Shown here piece by piece: positions 26,205 through 35,676 of a stretch of DNA of 64,000 nucleotides. The DNA is from Nocardia transvalensis NBRC 15921 (GTDB lineage: Bacteria > Actinomycetota > Actinomycetes > Mycobacteriales > Mycobacteriaceae), in contig NZ_BAGL01000055.1 of NCBI RefSeq assembly GCF_000308875.1, positions 62,001 through 126,000 on the forward strand, in the 5' to 3' direction. The notes under the pieces are model-generated. The model saw nothing but the letters and a program-made list of their open reading frames with translations, made no database searches and was not told the origin of the DNA. Position numbers and translations under genes: made by a program. Each line of letters starts with the position of its first letter. Positions within the stretch are counted from its first letter, which is position 1.

Positions 26205-26831
26205 TCACTGCTCGCGGTGCTCGTCGAACAGCAGATGTGCTGCGCGGGAGATGACATGACGAATATCGGAGATGTTGGCGGGGTTGGTCGTGAGGTCCAG
26301 CAGACACGTCGTCAGCACGTGGCCCAGCACCAGCGCGCGATCGTGATCGTCTGTCCAGTCGGGGTCGGCGACCGCGGCGCGCACAAGTTCGGTGAACAAC
26401 GGACGCCACACTCCGATGCCGGGGCCGTCCCCGCTGTGCACCGAATTCATCCCGGCCTGCAGCAAATTGCAATCCTCGGCAGCCCAGTCGAGGAGCCGGG
26501 TGAACGCGGTCGCGACTCGGTCGGCGATGCCGGCGTCGGGATCCGCGGGCAGCCGCGTGAGGCGATCGAGGGCCCCGAGCGCCCACTCGGCCATCAGATG
26601 CTGGATCAGGCCGTCTTTGGAACCGAAGTATCGGTACACGGTGACCGGCGTGGTTCCCGCCGCCGCGGCGACAGCACGGATGGTGACACCCTTGTAGCCG
26701 TTGCGCGACGCCAGCGTGCGGGCGACCGCGGCGATGTCGTTACGCCGTTCCCGTTCAGCCGGACCGAATTCGCGCACCACACGCAGAGAATCGCGCGACT
26801 CGCGCAGCAGGGCGGCAGCGTCATCGTTCAC
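26205..26831 (-). CDS. TetR-family regulator divergent to P450
   Basis: A 208-residue TetR protein. The HTH is ERRNDIAAVARTLASRNGYK, then AAAGTTPVTVYRYFGSKDGLI. It starts with GTG at 26831, only 74 bases from the divergent P450 start. The gap contains a palindrome, TATAAC-AC-GTTATA, placed over the likely promoter. It is therefore the probable repressor of the P450 and of itself. The C-terminal half is a typical ligand domain of unknown specificity. Confidence 0.9.
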   Translation of the reverse strand: MNDDAAALLRESRDSLRVVREFGPAERERRNDIAAVARTLASRNGYKGVTIRAVAAAAGTTPVTVYRYFGSKDGLIQHLMAEWALGALDRLTRLPADPDAGIADRVATAFTRLLDWAAEDCNLLQAGMNSVHSGDGPGIGVWRPLFTELVRAAVADPDWTDDHDRALVLGHVLTTCLLDLTTNPANISDIRHVISRAAHLLFDEHREQ

Positions 26832-26865
26832 CGGTCGAGGGTACCGCAGTCGGCCCTACATGTTG

Positions 26866-26879
26866 TATAACACGTTATA
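26866..26879. promoter_or_regulatory. palindromic operator in TetR/P450 gap
   Basis: TATAAC-AC-GTTATA has perfect 6-base arms around two central bases. It lies 34 bases after the TetR start and 26 bases before the P450 start, where it would overlap both promoters. It is strikingly AT-rich for this genome. Binding by the divergent TetR protein is inferred. Confidence 0.65.
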
Positions 26880-26905
26880 TCACGTGTGAAAGGACGGTAT
26901 CCGCC

Positions 26906-28111
26906 ATGACCGTGTCCGACCTGTTCTCCCCGGCCGCGCTCGACGATCCCTATCCGGTGATCGAGGAGCTGCGCGGAACCGGTGACGTCCATTTTTCGCC
27001 CGATCAGCGCATGTACGTGGTGCTGGGATTCGATGCGATCCGCACCGTTCTGGCCGACCCGCAGACCTATTCGAGCAACCTGGTCGCGATGCTCTCGGCG
27101 GCGTCGGGGTCGACGACGGTATCGGTGTCCGGCACCGATGGCGGCCTGGATGTGCTGGCGACCGCGGATCCGCCGGCGCACACCGCGCAGCGGGCCCTGG
27201 TGCGGTCGTGGTTCGGTCCGGGCTCGGTGGCGCAGCTGACCGGCACGATCGACGCCGCCGTCGCTCCCGCTGTCGCCGGACTGGTCGCCGCAGGCGGCGG
27301 GGACTGGATGAGTGCGGTCGCCCACCGGGTCCCGGTCGAGGTGATCGCCCGGCTGATCGGGCTGCCGGCTGCCGATCACCGGCGGCTGGCCGAGTGGTCG
27401 GACGCGGCGATCGACCTGGTCTCCGGTGTCGCCGACCCCGAGCGCGCGGGCCGGGCGGCGCTGGCGGTGCTGGAGTTCGCCGATTACCTCGGCGCCCGGC
27501 TCGACGACGTCCGCCCGGGAGCGTCCGGCGGTGTGCTGGACACCGTCGCCGCGGCCGTCGCCTCGGGGACGCTCCGGCGCGACCAAGGCGCCATGCTGCT
27601 GGTGCAACTGGTGACCGCGGGCGCCGAATCGACCACGAGCCTGCTCGGGACGGCGGTCCGACTCCTGAGCCGGGACCAGGATCTGCAGCGGTCGGTGCGT
27701 GCCGATCCCGGGCGTATCGGCGCGCTCGTGGAGGAGGCGGTGCGTATCGAGAGCCCGTTCCGTGGGCATTTTCGTGTTACCACCACGGCCACGCGCCTGG
27801 CCGGGGTGCGCCTGGAACAGGGCGCCCGGCTGATGTTGATGTGGGGTGCGTCCAATCGCGACCCCCGCATCTTCGACCACCCTGGCGACGTCGACCTCGA
27901 CCGCGCCCGGCCGACACAGCACCACAGCTTCGGTCGCGGCATCCACTTCTGTCTCGGCGCTCACCTCGCCCGCGCGGAAGCCGTTCGGGCCGTACGCATC
28001 TTGCTGGACACGACCAGCACCGTCGTACAGCGAGAACCCGAACCGGCCTACGTTCCCAGCCTGATCGTGCGGCGCCTGGCCCACCTGAATCTGTCGGTGA
28101 CCCCCACATGA
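26906..28111 (+). CDS. cytochrome P450
   Basis: A 401-residue class I P450. The I-helix motif is AGAESTT, the ExxR is EEAVR, and the haem loop FGRGIHFCLGA carries the thiolate Cys349. Length and motifs match soluble actinomycete P450s that hydroxylate small molecules using ferredoxin. It is divergent from its likely TetR repressor and is followed 202 bases later by a flavin monooxygenase, so the two may form an oxidative pathway. No ferredoxin gene is visible nearby. Confidence 0.93.
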   Translation: MTVSDLFSPAALDDPYPVIEELRGTGDVHFSPDQRMYVVLGFDAIRTVLADPQTYSSNLVAMLSAASGSTTVSVSGTDGGLDVLATADPPAHTAQRALVRSWFGPGSVAQLTGTIDAAVAPAVAGLVAAGGGDWMSAVAHRVPVEVIARLIGLPAADHRRLAEWSDAAIDLVSGVADPERAGRAALAVLEFADYLGARLDDVRPGASGGVLDTVAAAVASGTLRRDQGAMLLVQLVTAGAESTTSLLGTAVRLLSRDQDLQRSVRADPGRIGALVEEAVRIESPFRGHFRVTTTATRLAGVRLEQGARLMLMWGASNRDPRIFDHPGDVDLDRARPTQHHSFGRGIHFCLGAHLARAEAVRAVRILLDTTSTVVQREPEPAYVPSLIVRRLAHLNLSVTPT

Positions 28112-28313
28112 GCGCGACACCCGACTCCCCTGCCCGCCGCCACCACACTCGCACAGAGCCTGCGCCACAACGCGATACACACGATCCGCACCGCAACAAC
28201 ACGCGGTAGCGGCCGAGGTCTGGAAACAACGAACGAGCAGTGAAATGGGCTGGTAATCGAGCAATGCCGAGCCCCATGCTTGCCGTCGTCGCTGAAACAT
28301 CAGGAGGAGAGCG

Positions 28314-29633
28314 ATGATTCGCAGAGGTGAGCATGCGGTGGTCCTCGGCGCGAGCTTGGCGGGTCTGCTCGCCGCGCGGGTGCTGTCGGACGCCTACGAC
28401 CGGGTCACCGTCGTCGAACGCGACCGGTTCGACGACGTGCCGGGGCCCCGCCGGGGTGTACCGCAGGGCAAGCACGTGCACGCGCTGCTGCCGGGCGGGT
28501 CGCAGGCACTGGAAGCGCTGTTTCCCGGGCTGCTGGCGGAACTCGTCGCGCAGGGGTCGAAGGTGATCGAGGACTACACCGAGTTGTATTTCTCGATCGC
28601 GGGCAACCGGCTCTCGGCCGCTGTCGAACCCGGAGTTCGTACGCATCTGCCGACCCGGCCGCACCTGGAACGGCGGATCAGGGAGCGGGTCGTGGCGCTC
28701 CCGTCGGTCCGGATCGCGGACGGGCGCGATGTGGTGGGCCTGGTGCCCACGCCGCACGGCGAGCGCATCGACGCCGTGCGGATCATGGCCCGCATCCCGG
28801 GGAGCGCGGAGGAGGTGCTCGCGGCCGACCTCGTGGTGGATGCGATGGGCCGGGGCACCCGAGTCCCGGTCTGGCTCACCGAACTCGGCTACGGCGCCCT
28901 CGCCGAGGACTCGGTCGCCGTGCACATCGGCTACTCGAGCGTGCGGTTGCGGTTGGAACCCGGCACCGAGCCCGAGAAGATCGTGCTCATCGGCCCGACA
29001 CCGGTCCGCCCCACCGGCATGGCGCTGCTGGCCACCGAGGACGAAACCTGGCTGTTCACTGCCACCGGCTACCGGAACAACCACCCGGGCAGCACATTCG
29101 ACTCGATGGTCGACGGCGTCGAAGGATACGTTCCGGCGCACGTCCTCGACGCGCTTCGCCACGCCGAGCCGCTGTCGAAGGTGGCGACCTATCGCTACGA
29201 CGCCAACCGCCGACGCCGCTACGACCGGGCGGCCCGGTTGCCGCGCGGGCTGATCGCACTCGGTGACGCGCTGTGCGGATTCAATCCGATCTACGCCCAG
29301 GGCATGTCGGTGACGGCGCTCGAGGCGACGGCGCTGCGGCAAGCCCTGCGTGACAACGGTGAGGACCTGGAACGCCGGTACTTTCGCGCCGCCGCCGCAC
29401 CGGTGCGGGTCGCCTGGCAACTGGCGGTCGGACAGGACCTCACTCAGCCGCTGGTGGAGGGGCCGCGATCGCTCCGGGTTCGCGTGGCGAATCGCTGTGT
29501 GCGGCAACTACTGGAGGTCGGCAGGCACGACCCGGTGGTGGCCGCGCGGTTCCTCCGCGTGTCGACGTTCGTCGATGCGCCGAGGGCGTTGCTACGGCCG
29601 GGCGTTCTCGCCCGGGTACTGCTCGGATGCTGA
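28314..29633 (+). CDS. FAD-dependent monooxygenase / oxidoreductase
   Basis: A 439-residue flavoprotein of the UbiH/aromatic hydroxylase type. The dinucleotide fold starts with VVLGASLAGLLAARVLSD, a GxSxxG variant of GxGxxG. The second FAD block reads RGLIALGDALCGFNPIYAQGMSV, the GD motif. A substrate-loop RxxPQGKHVHALLPGG pattern resembles geranylgeranyl-reductase-like and halogenase-like monooxygenases. The AGGAGAG before the ATG is good. It is followed 12 bases later by an NTPase gene, so the two are probably cotranscribed. The substrate is unknown. Confidence 0.87.
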   Translation: MIRRGEHAVVLGASLAGLLAARVLSDAYDRVTVVERDRFDDVPGPRRGVPQGKHVHALLPGGSQALEALFPGLLAELVAQGSKVIEDYTELYFSIAGNRLSAAVEPGVRTHLPTRPHLERRIRERVVALPSVRIADGRDVVGLVPTPHGERIDAVRIMARIPGSAEEVLAADLVVDAMGRGTRVPVWLTELGYGALAEDSVAVHIGYSSVRLRLEPGTEPEKIVLIGPTPVRPTGMALLATEDETWLFTATGYRNNHPGSTFDSMVDGVEGYVPAHVLDALRHAEPLSKVATYRYDANRRRRYDRAARLPRGLIALGDALCGFNPIYAQGMSVTALEATALRQALRDNGEDLERRYFRAAAAPVRVAWQLAVGQDLTQPLVEGPRSLRVRVANRCVRQLLEVGRHDPVVAARFLRVSTFVDAPRALLRPGVLARVLLGC

Positions 29634-29645
29634 TACACAGGGCAA

Positions 29646-31718
29646 ATGACGATTCCTTCGACGCCGTCGCGAACGGTCGCCGACCGACTGCGGTCGGCGC
29701 GGCGGCGCCGGTTCGTAGGGCGCACGGGTGAGGTGGAGTTGTTCCGCGCGGCGCTCGCGACCGAGGAACCCCTGTTCACCGTCCTCTATCTCTACGGTCC
29801 CGGTGGCGTCGGGAAGACCGCGCTGCTCGCGGAATTGGCCGAGGTGGCCGAGGCCGCCGGCGTGCGCACCGCCCGGATCGACGGCCGCACCGCGGAACCG
29901 ACGCCCGAGGCCTTCCGCAGCGCTCTCGATCCGGCCGGGGCCAGGTTCGTCCTGTTCATCGACACGTTCGAACGCCTTACGCCCCTGGAGGATTGGCTGC
30001 GGGAAACGTTCCTGCCCGGGCTGCCCACCACGGCGCTGGTCGTGGTCGCGGGCCGGTACCCACCGGGGCGGGCCTGGTCGAACGATCCGGGCTGGCGGGA
30101 GCTGCTGCGAGTGATCTCGCTGCGCAACCTCGCCCCGGACGAGGCCCGCGCCTATCTGCGCGCCGCCGCGGTCGACGAGGACTCGCACGAGCGGATACTC
30201 GCGCTCACCCACGGCCATCCGCTCGCCTTGTCGCTGCTGGTCGATGTCGTGCGGCAGACCTCGAGCGAACTGCCGGCGAGTCTGGTCGAGGCGCCGGACG
30301 CGGTGCGAGCACTCCTGGAACGGTTCGTCGACTCGGTACCCGGGCCACGCCACCGTGTCGCGCTCGAAGTGTGCGCGCACGTCCGCCACACCACCGAGGC
30401 GCTGCTACGGGCCGCGATCGGGGAACCCGGCTGCGCCGAAGTGTTCGAGTGGCTGCGCGGATTGGCGATCATGGAGCACGGCCCGGTCGGGCTGGCTCCC
30501 CACGACATCGCCCGCGACGTGCTCGACGCCGACCTGCGCTGGCGTGACCCGGAATCGTATGCTGCCATCCACCAGCGGGTCCGCGGTCATCTCATCGGCC
30601 TGCTCGACAGCAGCGACCAGGGCGGCCCGCCGATCGCGGACCTGGTGTTCCTGCATCGGCACAATCCGGCGATCTCGGGCTACTGGGACTGGTCGACGTT
30701 CGGGCGCGCGTTCCCCGACCGGTATCGGCCGTCCGACCGGGAGTCGATGCTGGCGATGACGAAGCGCCACCAGGGGTCCGACCAGGCGGATCTGGTCGAA
30801 TACTGGCTGGCCCGCCAGCCCGAACGCTTTGTCGCCGTGCGCGGATCGGGCAGCGCGCCGGTCGGCTACTTCTGCCGCCTCGCCCTGCACGAGGCGACCG
30901 AGGCCGACCTGGCCGGCGACCCCGGCACCCGCGCCATGTGGGACTACGCCACACGGTACGGTCCGCCCAGGCCCGGAGCGCCGGTACACGCCGGGCGATT
31001 CCTCGTCGACGCCGACATGAACCAGCTCCCCTCCCCGACGATGAACGTGGTGACCGCGTTCTCCACCCACGCGTGGCTGTCTCAGCGGGGCGCGACGTGG
31101 GATTTCATCGGCGCGTTCGCCGCCTCGGACGACTGGGAGCCGTTCATGAACCACATCGACTTCCACCGCGCGACCGACTACCCGATCGGCGGGCTGAGTT
31201 ACGCGGTGTACGCCCACGATTGGCGCCGGGTCGGCATCGAGCAGTGGCTGGAGCTGACCAACGACCGTGTCGTCGGCCCCGGCCCCACCCGATCGGCGCA
31301 GCCCGACCCCGAACTCGTTCTCTCGCAACCGGAATTCACCGACGCGGTCCGCGCGGCCCTGCGCGAACTGGGTCGCGGCGGCCGCCTCGACCGCAATCCG
31401 CTGCTGCGGTCGCGAGTTGTCCGGGCCTGTCCCGGCGGCGCCACCGGCGACGCGTTGCGCGAGATGCTCACGACGATCATCGCATCGCTGCGGGCCGACC
31501 CGCGCGCGGGCAAACTCCACCGCGTTCTCGATCGCACCTATCTCCACCCGGCCCCGACGCAGGAACGAGCGGCCGAGGTCCTCGGGCTCCCCTTCTCCAC
31601 CTACCGCCGCCACCTCACCCAGGGGGTCGAGCGAGTGGCCGCCGAACTGTGGGAGCGGGAACTCTACGGAGACGATCCCCCGTCCGCCGCGGCGCGGATC
31701 GACAGCTGTCAGCCCTGA
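29646..31718 (+). CDS. NTPase with C-terminal HTH-like region (STAND/AAA regulator)
   Basis: A 690-residue protein. The N-terminal P-loop domain has FVGRTGEVELF, Walker A GPGGVGKT (residues 51-58) and the Walker B-like FVLFIDTFERL, as in Orc/Cdc6-like and STAND ATPases. The middle (about residues 380-540) looks like a GNAT-type or other alpha/beta domain, with low certainty. The last 60 residues contain QERAAEVLGLPFSTYRRHLTQGV, which resembles a sigma-like or HTH recognition helix. It probably senses a signal and regulates transcription. It lies 12 bases after the flavin monooxygenase and its 3' end overlaps the convergent sigma gene by ten bases. Confidence 0.7.
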   Translation: MTIPSTPSRTVADRLRSARRRRFVGRTGEVELFRAALATEEPLFTVLYLYGPGGVGKTALLAELAEVAEAAGVRTARIDGRTAEPTPEAFRSALDPAGARFVLFIDTFERLTPLEDWLRETFLPGLPTTALVVVAGRYPPGRAWSNDPGWRELLRVISLRNLAPDEARAYLRAAAVDEDSHERILALTHGHPLALSLLVDVVRQTSSELPASLVEAPDAVRALLERFVDSVPGPRHRVALEVCAHVRHTTEALLRAAIGEPGCAEVFEWLRGLAIMEHGPVGLAPHDIARDVLDADLRWRDPESYAAIHQRVRGHLIGLLDSSDQGGPPIADLVFLHRHNPAISGYWDWSTFGRAFPDRYRPSDRESMLAMTKRHQGSDQADLVEYWLARQPERFVAVRGSGSAPVGYFCRLALHEATEADLAGDPGTRAMWDYATRYGPPRPGAPVHAGRFLVDADMNQLPSPTMNVVTAFSTHAWLSQRGATWDFIGAFAASDDWEPFMNHIDFHRATDYPIGGLSYAVYAHDWRRVGIEQWLELTNDRVVGPGPTRSAQPDPELVLSQPEFTDAVRAALRELGRGGRLDRNPLLRSRVVRACPGGATGDALREMLTTIIASLRADPRAGKLHRVLDRTYLHPAPTQERAAEVLGLPFSTYRRHLTQGVERVAAELWERELYGDDPPSAAARIDSCQP

Positions 31719-32722
31719 GCTGTCCGGCGGCTTCGGCTCGCGGGGTCGTTCGCCGGGAATCCGCAGCGGCGCACGAGTTCCGGATCGCCGAACACGGTGA
31801 TCCGGGTGATCTCGCCGGATTCCGTTGTCAGAACGCCGATTCCGAAGGCGACGTAGTCCCCCCTGTCGTCCCGGAGGTAGGCCGCGGCGGCGGGCTGGCC
31901 GTTGACCGTGGTGGGGAGCATCCGCCAGGTGCCGGGTACGCCGAGCACCTGGTTCGCGAGGTAGGCGACACACGTCCGCTTGCCGGAGAACCAGGTTCGC
32001 GACGGCGGCATCTCGATCACCGCGTCCCGGTGCAGAATGCGCTCGAGCCGGGCGGCGTCGGCGCTCTCGAACGCGGCGATGTATTCGTCGAGCAGGGCGC
32101 GGCCGCGCGGGTCGGTCGGCTCGTTCCGGCGTGCCGCGATATCCGCGAGACCGTCGAGACGGGCGCGGGCGCGTTGCAGGGTGCTCTTGACCGCGGCGGT
32201 ACTGGTGCCGAGCAGGTCCGCGACCTCGGCGGCCGGGAAGTCCAGCACGTCGCGCAGTATCAGCACGGCGCGCTGACGTCCCGACAGCTGCTGGAGCATG
32301 GCGATCAGCGCCAGCCGGAGACTGTCGCGGGTCACGGCCACGGCCGCCGGATCGTCGGACGCGGGTGTCACCAGGGCGTCCGGCAGCGGCCCCAGCCATT
32401 CGGTGCGGGTGTCGGCGGAATCCGGTGTGGCATAAGGGTTTGCGCTGGCGGTGTCGAGGCCCGACGGGAGTACGCGGCGGCTGCGGTGCGCCAGCGCCGT
32501 CAGGCACGCGTTGGTGGCGATGCGGTAGAGCCACGTCCGGACCGAGGAGCGCGCCTCGAATCCGCCGTAGCCGCGCCAGGCCCGCAGGTATATCTCCTGC
32601 ACCAGGTCCTCGGCATCGTCGTGCGAGCCGAGCATGCGGTAGCAATACGCCAGTAGTTCGCGCCGGTGCGGCTGCGTGAGCGCGGTGAATTCGGCGTTCG
32701 GTGAGCGGTCCTCCGTCGGCAC
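31709..32722 (-). CDS. ECF sigma factor with SnoaL-like C-terminal domain (SigG/SigJ type)
   Basis: A 337-residue extracytoplasmic-function sigma factor. Region 2 reads RRELLAYCYRMLGSHDDAEDLVQEIYLRAWRGY in outline, and region 4 has LSGRQRAVLILRDVLDFPAAEVADLLGTSTAAV. The linker RTEWLGPLPDALV is typical of SigG. A SnoaL/NTF2-like domain (about residues 220-325) replaces an anti-sigma partner in this group and modulates activity. The GTG at 32722 has GGAAAGGAAGG just upstream; longer readings have no such site. It is divergent to a PPOX-type gene 127 bases away, a plausible target. Confidence 0.85.
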   Translation of the reverse strand: MPTEDRSPNAEFTALTQPHRRELLAYCYRMLGSHDDAEDLVQEIYLRAWRGYGGFEARSSVRTWLYRIATNACLTALAHRSRRVLPSGLDTASANPYATPDSADTRTEWLGPLPDALVTPASDDPAAVAVTRDSLRLALIAMLQQLSGRQRAVLILRDVLDFPAAEVADLLGTSTAAVKSTLQRARARLDGLADIAARRNEPTDPRGRALLDEYIAAFESADAARLERILHRDAVIEMPPSRTWFSGKRTCVAYLANQVLGVPGTWRMLPTTVNGQPAAAAYLRDDRGDYVAFGIGVLTTESGEITRITVFGDPELVRRCGFPANDPASRSRRTAQG

Positions 32723-32849
32723 GACGACCTTCCTTTCCGGGACGCCGGGACTGTATCGCGGACGCGGTGCACGAAATTTTCGGCTCGACCCGATTCCTTT
32801 TCCGAGCGGCCGTGGTCCATATCCCCGCAACCCGAACGAAAGGACCGGC

Positions 32850-33251
32850 ATGACCACCGCCTCGCACCTCGCGGCCCGCACCATCATCGATGGGCCGCAC
32901 GCGGCGATTCTCGCCACCACCAACGCCGACGGACGCCCGCAATCGTCGGTGATCTTCGTGAAGTACGACGACGACGCCCTCGTGTTCAGCACCATCGAGG
33001 GCCGGTTGAAGACCCGCAACATGCGGCGCGATCCGCGCGTCAGCCTGCTGCTGTACGGCCGGGACGACGGCCGCTACGTCGAGGTCCGGGGCCGCGTCGA
33101 CATCACCGCCGACCCGGGCAAGGTGCTGCTGCACGAGATGTACGACCGCTACATGAACGGCGCCACCCCGCCCCCGGAACCGGACGCCGAGCGCTTGATC
33201 GTGCGGATCACCCCGGAACGCTTCTACGTCTGGCCGCCCGCGAACGACTGA
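32850..33251 (+). CDS. PPOX-class flavin/F420-dependent oxidoreductase
   Basis: A 133-residue split-barrel protein of the pyridoxamine-phosphate-oxidase-like group. Typical blocks are AILATTNADGRPQSSVIFVKYDDDALVFSTIEGR (key residues Thr-Asn-Asp-Gly and Ser), RRDPRVSLLLY and the closing RFYVWPP. Many actinobacterial members bind F420 or FMN and reduce biliverdin-like or quinone substrates. The ATG at 32850 follows AAAGGA. It is divergent to the SigG-type gene and may belong to its regulon. Confidence 0.87.
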   Translation: MTTASHLAARTIIDGPHAAILATTNADGRPQSSVIFVKYDDDALVFSTIEGRLKTRNMRRDPRVSLLLYGRDDGRYVEVRGRVDITADPGKVLLHEMYDRYMNGATPPPEPDAERLIVRITPERFYVWPPAND

Positions 33252-33270
33252 ATTCCCGGTATCGATCGGG

Positions 33271-34248
33271 TCAGCCGGCGCCGAGGGCTTCGAGAATCAT
33301 CGGACGCGCCGTCGCCAGCGCCTCCTGCCAGTACGGCCAGGTGTGGGTCCCGTTGACGATATCGACGCGCGCGGCAATGCCCAACGCCGCCAGTCGATCT
33401 CGGAACATCTGCGTCGCCACCATCGCCAACGCGTCCAGGCCCATGGCATTCACCGTGTTGCCGACGCCGCTGGGCAGATCCAGCGGGCCCGGCACGCCGT
33501 TACCGGCCGAGACGTACATCGGGAGCCCGCGCAGCAGTTCGGCCTGTTCGGTGGCGTCGTTGCGACGCCAGGCGGGATCGCTTGCGGGACCCCACATGTC
33601 GTCGACGTTGAAGTTGCCCTCGTCCCACATGGCCGCGCGCATCGCCTCGTCCCACATCGGGAAGGTCGGGTGCAGGAACCCCGAGAACGATCCGGCGAAG
33701 GTGAACTGGTCGCGGTGGTGAGCGGCCAGCGTCAGCGCGGCATTCCCACCCATGGAGGCGCCGACGATGGCGTTGTTGGCGCGCGAAACGCCGTAACGCG
33801 CAAGGAAAGCGGGCAATTCGGTGGTGAGGAACGTCTCCCACCGGTATGTCGTCGCTTGCCGATTGGTGCTGCTCGGCCGGTGCCAGTCGGTATAGAAGCT
33901 CGAGCGGCCGCCGACCGGGAACACCACCGTGACGTCGTCGCCCGCGAATCGGCGCAGCGCGTCGGTGTCGGTCGTCCACTGGCTGTGATCGGCCGGCGCA
34001 CGCAGCCCGTCGAGCACATACAGCGCCGCGCTGCCGCCGCGCGCCGCCCACTGCACCTGAATCTTGATCGGCCCCATGCTGGAAGGCACGGACAGTTCCT
34101 GGAATCCGCCCGCCGGCGCCCGCCGCACCGGTGCGTGAACCGGCTCGGCCGCGGCCACACCCCCAGTGATCCACGACATCACCAAGACCATGACCGCGAC
34201 GACACCGGCCTTCCCCAGCCGTGGCCGTCGGCTCGAATATCCCGTCAC
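33271..34248 (-). CDS. antigen-85-like mycolyltransferase/esterase
   Basis: A 325-residue secreted alpha/beta hydrolase. The signal peptide is a basic start and a hydrophobic stretch (VVAVMVLVMSWI), with cleavage after about Ala34. The mature part matches antigen 85: the Trp-Ser pattern QVQWAARG, the oxyanion-side DGLRAP, the nucleophile elbow GASMGG with Ser165, FAGSFSGFLHP, and the catalytic His in NGTHTWPYW. It probably transfers mycolates to trehalose or arabinogalactan, which supports a mycolic-acid organism. The GTG at 34248 has GGGGAGG upstream. It converges on the PPOX gene. Confidence 0.9.
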   Translation of the reverse strand: MTGYSSRRPRLGKAGVVAVMVLVMSWITGGVAAAEPVHAPVRRAPAGGFQELSVPSSMGPIKIQVQWAARGGSAALYVLDGLRAPADHSQWTTDTDALRRFAGDDVTVVFPVGGRSSFYTDWHRPSSTNRQATTYRWETFLTTELPAFLARYGVSRANNAIVGASMGGNAALTLAAHHRDQFTFAGSFSGFLHPTFPMWDEAMRAAMWDEGNFNVDDMWGPASDPAWRRNDATEQAELLRGLPMYVSAGNGVPGPLDLPSGVGNTVNAMGLDALAMVATQMFRDRLAALGIAARVDIVNGTHTWPYWQEALATARPMILEALGAG

Positions 34249-34447
34249 ACCACACCTCCCCACTACTGCCCGGCACACTGCCGAAGACCCGAACTCCGAC
34301 GGCTGCCCAGCCTAGATTCACCGGGCAGGACCAGCCACGACCGGGAAGACGCCCGGCCGTGAGACGCGCGATCCGGTGGCCGCCCATCGGCGACCACGCC
34401 TGGCCGAGAATGCCGTGTTCGGTATCGAAGGTCGCGGTGCGGGCGGA

Positions 34448-35602
34448 TCAGCCTTGGCGTTTCCGATCCTCACGCAGCCGGTCGACGGCACGCATGATCA
34501 ATGTGGCCCGGTCGGCATTCGACATCTTCTTTGCCTCGTAGGCGATCAACCGTTCCGCAGTGGCGTGACTGCCCATCACCATGGTGAGTAGCAGGCGGTA
34601 GGAGTCCGGCTGAGCGAGTTCGGGGGTTTTCCTGCCGGGCCGTGACGCCGGCCGGACGTTTCCGGCAGCGGCCGCCTGACTCAACCAGTGCCGGGCTTCG
34701 GCGCTCTTTCCCTGCTTGCGCAGTAACGATCCCAGGCTTTTCACAGCACCGGGAGCGCCGCCGTCGACCGCGCGGCGGAGCCAGTGTTCCGCCTCGACGA
34801 GATCGCCACGCTCGTACAACAGCCGACCCAGGTTGTGTATCGCGAGGATATTGCCCGCCGCTACCGCCTGCCGGTACCACTGTTCGGCTTCCAGCAGGTC
34901 GTGGCGGTGCTCCGGCAGCAGGAACAAGCGCCGCAACAGTGCGCCCCCGCCCGACCTGGCCACTCGATCGTGAAGCAGCCGACCCATGTTGAACGCCGCG
35001 TCCATGTCACCACGGGAAGCGGCTTCGCCGTACCAGTATTCGGCCTCGGTGAACTCGTCGGTGTCCTCCAGCAGCGATCCGAGGAGATTCATCGCGCGGG
35101 TGATGCCGCCCGCGGCGGCCGTACGGCACCAGTGCTCCGCCTCTCGGAGATTGCCGCACCGGCTCAGCAGCGACGCCAGATTGTGTGCGGCATAAGGGTT
35201 GTCGGCGGCCGCCTTGCGGTACCAGTGCTCGGCCTCGACGAGGTTTCCGTCATCCTGGGCCAGCACTCCCATCTTGTTCTGCGCCGCGGCGTTGCCGGTA
35301 TCGGCGGTCTTGCGGTACCAGTATTCGGCCTGGGCACGCTCGCCACGCCGCTCCCACAATCGGCCCAATGCGACGGTGGCATCGAGATTGTCGGCATCCA
35401 CCGCCCGGCGAAGCCAGCGCTCGGCTTCGACGAGTTCGTCGCGGTCGAGGAGCAGTCGTCCCAGGCTCGCCATCGCGGCGACGTCGCCGACCGTGGCGGC
35501 TTCGCGATACCAGTGTTCGGCACCGGCGTGGTTGCCCTGAGCATCGAGGTGCCGTGCCCTGGCCGTCATCTCGGCGGCGCCGTCCGTCCGACTCGCTGTC
35601 AT
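34448..35602 (-). CDS. SEL1/TPR-repeat protein with shared C-terminal module
   Basis: A 384-residue protein built almost wholly of about nine SEL1-like units of 32-36 residues, each with the core AExWYRxAAxxGxxxAxxxLG. After the repeats, residues 333-384 (34451-34606) form a separate helical module with the pattern MVMGxxxTAERLIAYE and ADRATLIxRAVDRL. The same module ends two other repeat proteins in this window. There is no signal peptide or catalytic motif, so it is probably an adaptor. ATG 35602 follows GGAGGAAC. It is 74 bases downstream of the first protease-STAND gene and has its own predicted promoter in that gap. Confidence 0.85.
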   Translation of the reverse strand: MTASRTDGAAEMTARARHLDAQGNHAGAEHWYREAATVGDVAAMASLGRLLLDRDELVEAERWLRRAVDADNLDATVALGRLWERRGERAQAEYWYRKTADTGNAAAQNKMGVLAQDDGNLVEAEHWYRKAAADNPYAAHNLASLLSRCGNLREAEHWCRTAAAGGITRAMNLLGSLLEDTDEFTEAEYWYGEAASRGDMDAAFNMGRLLHDRVARSGGGALLRRLFLLPEHRHDLLEAEQWYRQAVAAGNILAIHNLGRLLYERGDLVEAEHWLRRAVDGGAPGAVKSLGSLLRKQGKSAEARHWLSQAAAAGNVRPASRPGRKTPELAQPDSYRLLLTMVMGSHATAERLIAYEAKKMSNADRATLIMRAVDRLREDRKRQG

Positions 35603-35641
35603 CTGTTCCTCCCGGGGATCCGACCGGCCCATGCTGACGTA

Positions 35642-35665
35642 GACCGGCCGGGTGGCCGAAAGGTT
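35642..35665 (-). promoter_or_regulatory. predicted ECF promoter (AACC-N17-GTC) for SEL1 gene
   Basis: On the minus strand CCCAACCTTTCGG begins the -35 element (AACC at 35665-35662), 17 bases later comes GTCTA (GTC at 35644-35642). A start site near 35632 would give a leader of about 30 bases before the SEL1 ATG. Layout and sequence match the sites at 39920 and 45733. It partly overlaps the 3' side of the gene for the protease-STAND protein. Confidence 0.6.
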
Positions 35666-35676
35666 GGGTAGCGATC

